From Streptomyces sp. Mut1 (GTDB taxonomy: Bacteria; Actinomycetota; Actinomycetes; Streptomycetales; Streptomycetaceae): a stretch of 64,000 nucleotides of DNA. The stretch is from NCBI RefSeq assembly GCF_030719295.1, contig NZ_CP120997.1, forward strand, positions 496,001 to 560,000, read 5' to 3'. Shown piece after piece: positions 62,905 to 64,000 of the stretch. A program made the translations under genes and the position numbers. Below the pieces are notes generated by a model that was given only the letters and a program-made list of their open reading frames with translations, was not told the DNA's origin and made no database searches. How positions within the stretch are numbered: position 1 is the stretch's first letter; each line of letters begins with the position of its first letter.

Positions 62905-64000
62905 TCAGGGCGCGGTGACCGTCAGGGTGCCGCGCCGGGGCGAGGCGAAGGCGTCGAGGTCCGCGCGGGTCAGGCCGGTCAGGCGGGCCACCTCCGCGGT
63001 GTCCAGGGCGCCGCAGTCGATACCGCGCAGCAGATAGCCGCTGAGCGCCTTGGCGGTGGCGGGCTCGTCCATGACGTCACCGCCCGCCTTGGCCACGTAC
63101 GCGGCGAGCCGGGAGGCGGCCTGTTCCAGGCCCTCGCGGTAGAACGTGTAGACGGCCGCGTAACGCGTGGGCAGGTGGCCCGGGTGCATGTCCCAGCCCT
63201 GGTAGTAGGCACGGGCCAGGGCGCGCCGCGTGAGGCCGTAGTGCAGCCGCCACGCCTCGTGGACGCGGGGGGTGGGGCCGACGGGCAGGACGTTGGTCGA
63301 GCCGTCGCTGACGCGGACGCCGGTGCCCGCGGCGGCCACCTGCATGACGGCCTTGGCGTGGTCGGCCGCCGGGTGGTCGCTCGCCTGGTAGGCGGCGCTG
63401 ACGCCGACGCACGCGCTGTAGTCGAAGGTTCCGTAGTGCAGACCGGTCGCGCGCCCCTGGGCCGCGTCGATCATCCGGGCCACGGCGGCGGTGCCGTCGG
63501 CGGCGAGGATGGACTGGCTGGTCTCGATCTGGATCTCGAAGCCGATGCGTCCGGACGGCAGCCCGTGCGTCTGCTCGAAGGCTTCGAGCAGCTGGACGAA
63601 GGCGGTGACCTGCTCGGGGTACGTCACCTTGGGCAGAGTGAGGACGAGCCCTTCGGGCAGGCCGCCCGCCCGGATCAGGCCGGTGAGGAAGACGTCCGTG
63701 GTGCGGATGCCGCGGTCGCGCACCGCGGCCTCCATGCACTTCATCCGGATGCCCATGTACGGGGCCGCCGTGCCCCGCGCGTACGCATCCGCGACGAGCC
63801 GGGCCGCGCGGGCCGCCGTCTCGTCCTCCTCGGCGTCGGAGCGGGGCCCGTAGCCGTCCTCGAAGTCGATCCGGAGGTCCTCGACCGGCTCGCGCTCCAG
63901 CTTGGCGCGCACCCGGTCGTGGACCGGCCCGGCGAGTTCGTCCGGGATGCCGAGGACCGCGGCGAGGGCGGCCGCGTCGGGGGCGTGCTCGTCGAGCGCC
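62905..64000 (-). CDS. HpcH/HpaI aldolase/citrate lyase-like protein (DUF6986 type), N-terminus beyond window
   Basis: The frame stays open past the window edge (ALDEHAPDAAALAAVLGIPD lies upstream of the first internal GTG at 63912), so the real start is outside. Motifs are DLRIDFEDGYG (metal-binding Glu-Asp), MKCMEAAVRDRGIRTTDVFL, LVLTLPKVTYPEQV, GFEIQIETSQSILA and HYGTFDYSACVGV, all of the TIM-barrel citrate-lyase beta-like superfamily. I recognise it as the DUF6986 type seen in actinomycetes, sometimes near purine catabolism genes. The reaction is unknown. Its stop lies 12 bp from that of the LacI gene, converging. Confidence 0.85.
   Translation of the reverse strand, partial: ALDEHAPDAAALAAVLGIPDELAGPVHDRVRAKLEREPVEDLRIDFEDGYGPRSDAEEDETAARAARLVADAYARGTAAPYMGIRMKCMEAAVRDRGIRTTDVFLTGLIRAGGLPEGLVLTLPKVTYPEQVTAFVQLLEAFEQTHGLPSGRIGFEIQIETSQSILAADGTAAVARMIDAAQGRATGLHYGTFDYSACVGVSAAYQASDHPAADHAKAVMQVAAAGTGVRVSDGSTNVLPVGPTPRVHEAWRLHYGLTRRALARAYYQGWDMHPGHLPTRYAAVYTFYREGLEQAASRLAAYVAKAGGDVMDEPATAKALSGYLLRGIDCGALDTAEVARLTGLTRADLDAFASPRRGTLTVTAP

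Overview
The window is high-GC actinobacterial DNA and most probably from a Streptomyces chromosome. The grounds are very strong G/C third-position bias, frequent GTG starts, a SARP-type pathway regulator, rare TTA leucine codons in two cluster genes, a DasR-like operator, an MDMPI (mycothiol-dependent maleylpyruvate isomerase) family enzyme, a deazaflavin-type oxidoreductase, and small proteins of types I know from Streptomyces.

Positions 1-30477 hold a nonribosomal peptide cluster. A leftward arm (10872 down to 4248) encodes an A-T protein with a C-terminal NTF2/SnoaL-like domain, a branched-chain aminotransferase and a C-A-T module. Left of it lie a large SARP-NB-ARC-TPR regulator (1026-4031), a 59-residue probable secreted peptide (830-1009) and a truncated M20 amidohydrolase (1-626). 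The rightward arm starts with an ArsR-like regulator and an MFS exporter (11036-13016). It continues with a tightly coupled run (13290-30477): C-A-T; C-A-T-TE-MFS in one 1855-residue chain; an AMP ligase; C-A-T; an MbtH-like protein; a free carrier protein; a free C domain; and a dimethylformamidase-like protein. Most junctions are ATGA or GTGA overlaps. My hand-read adenylation codes suggest Ser for the TE-bearing module, a basic residue for the module before it and Gly for the last module. The other two A domains are unassigned, although the A-T-NTF2 code is closest to the Val family. The TE nucleophile is Cys, not Ser. I do not recognise the product.

Control signals in the cluster are unusually legible. 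Matching blocks of 11-bp-phased CGATAG repeats lie 52-55 bp upstream of both the M20 gene and the A-T-NTF2 operon, as expected of SARP boxes. A second phased repeat precedes the peptide gene. A DasR-like palindrome overlaps the promoter of the rightward operon. TTA codons occur in the regulator and in the free exporter.

From 30.5 kb to the end the content looks like ordinary chromosome: membrane proteins, a beta-helix/AAA+ fusion (34018-36438), a membrane serine hydrolase, DeoR, TetR, ROK and LacI regulators (several with visible operators), two SRPBCC proteins, a cysteine synthase-fold enzyme, an RsbW-like ATPase, a two-component system, a geranylgeranyl reductase-type flavoprotein, a dipeptidase, an MBL enzyme, an AAA-NUDIX fusion, an excalibur-domain protein, a secreted GH27 alpha-galactosidase beside a ROK kinase and LacI regulator, and a truncated citrate-lyase-like protein at the right edge. 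I saw no RNA genes, insertion sequences, CRISPR arrays or replication origin.
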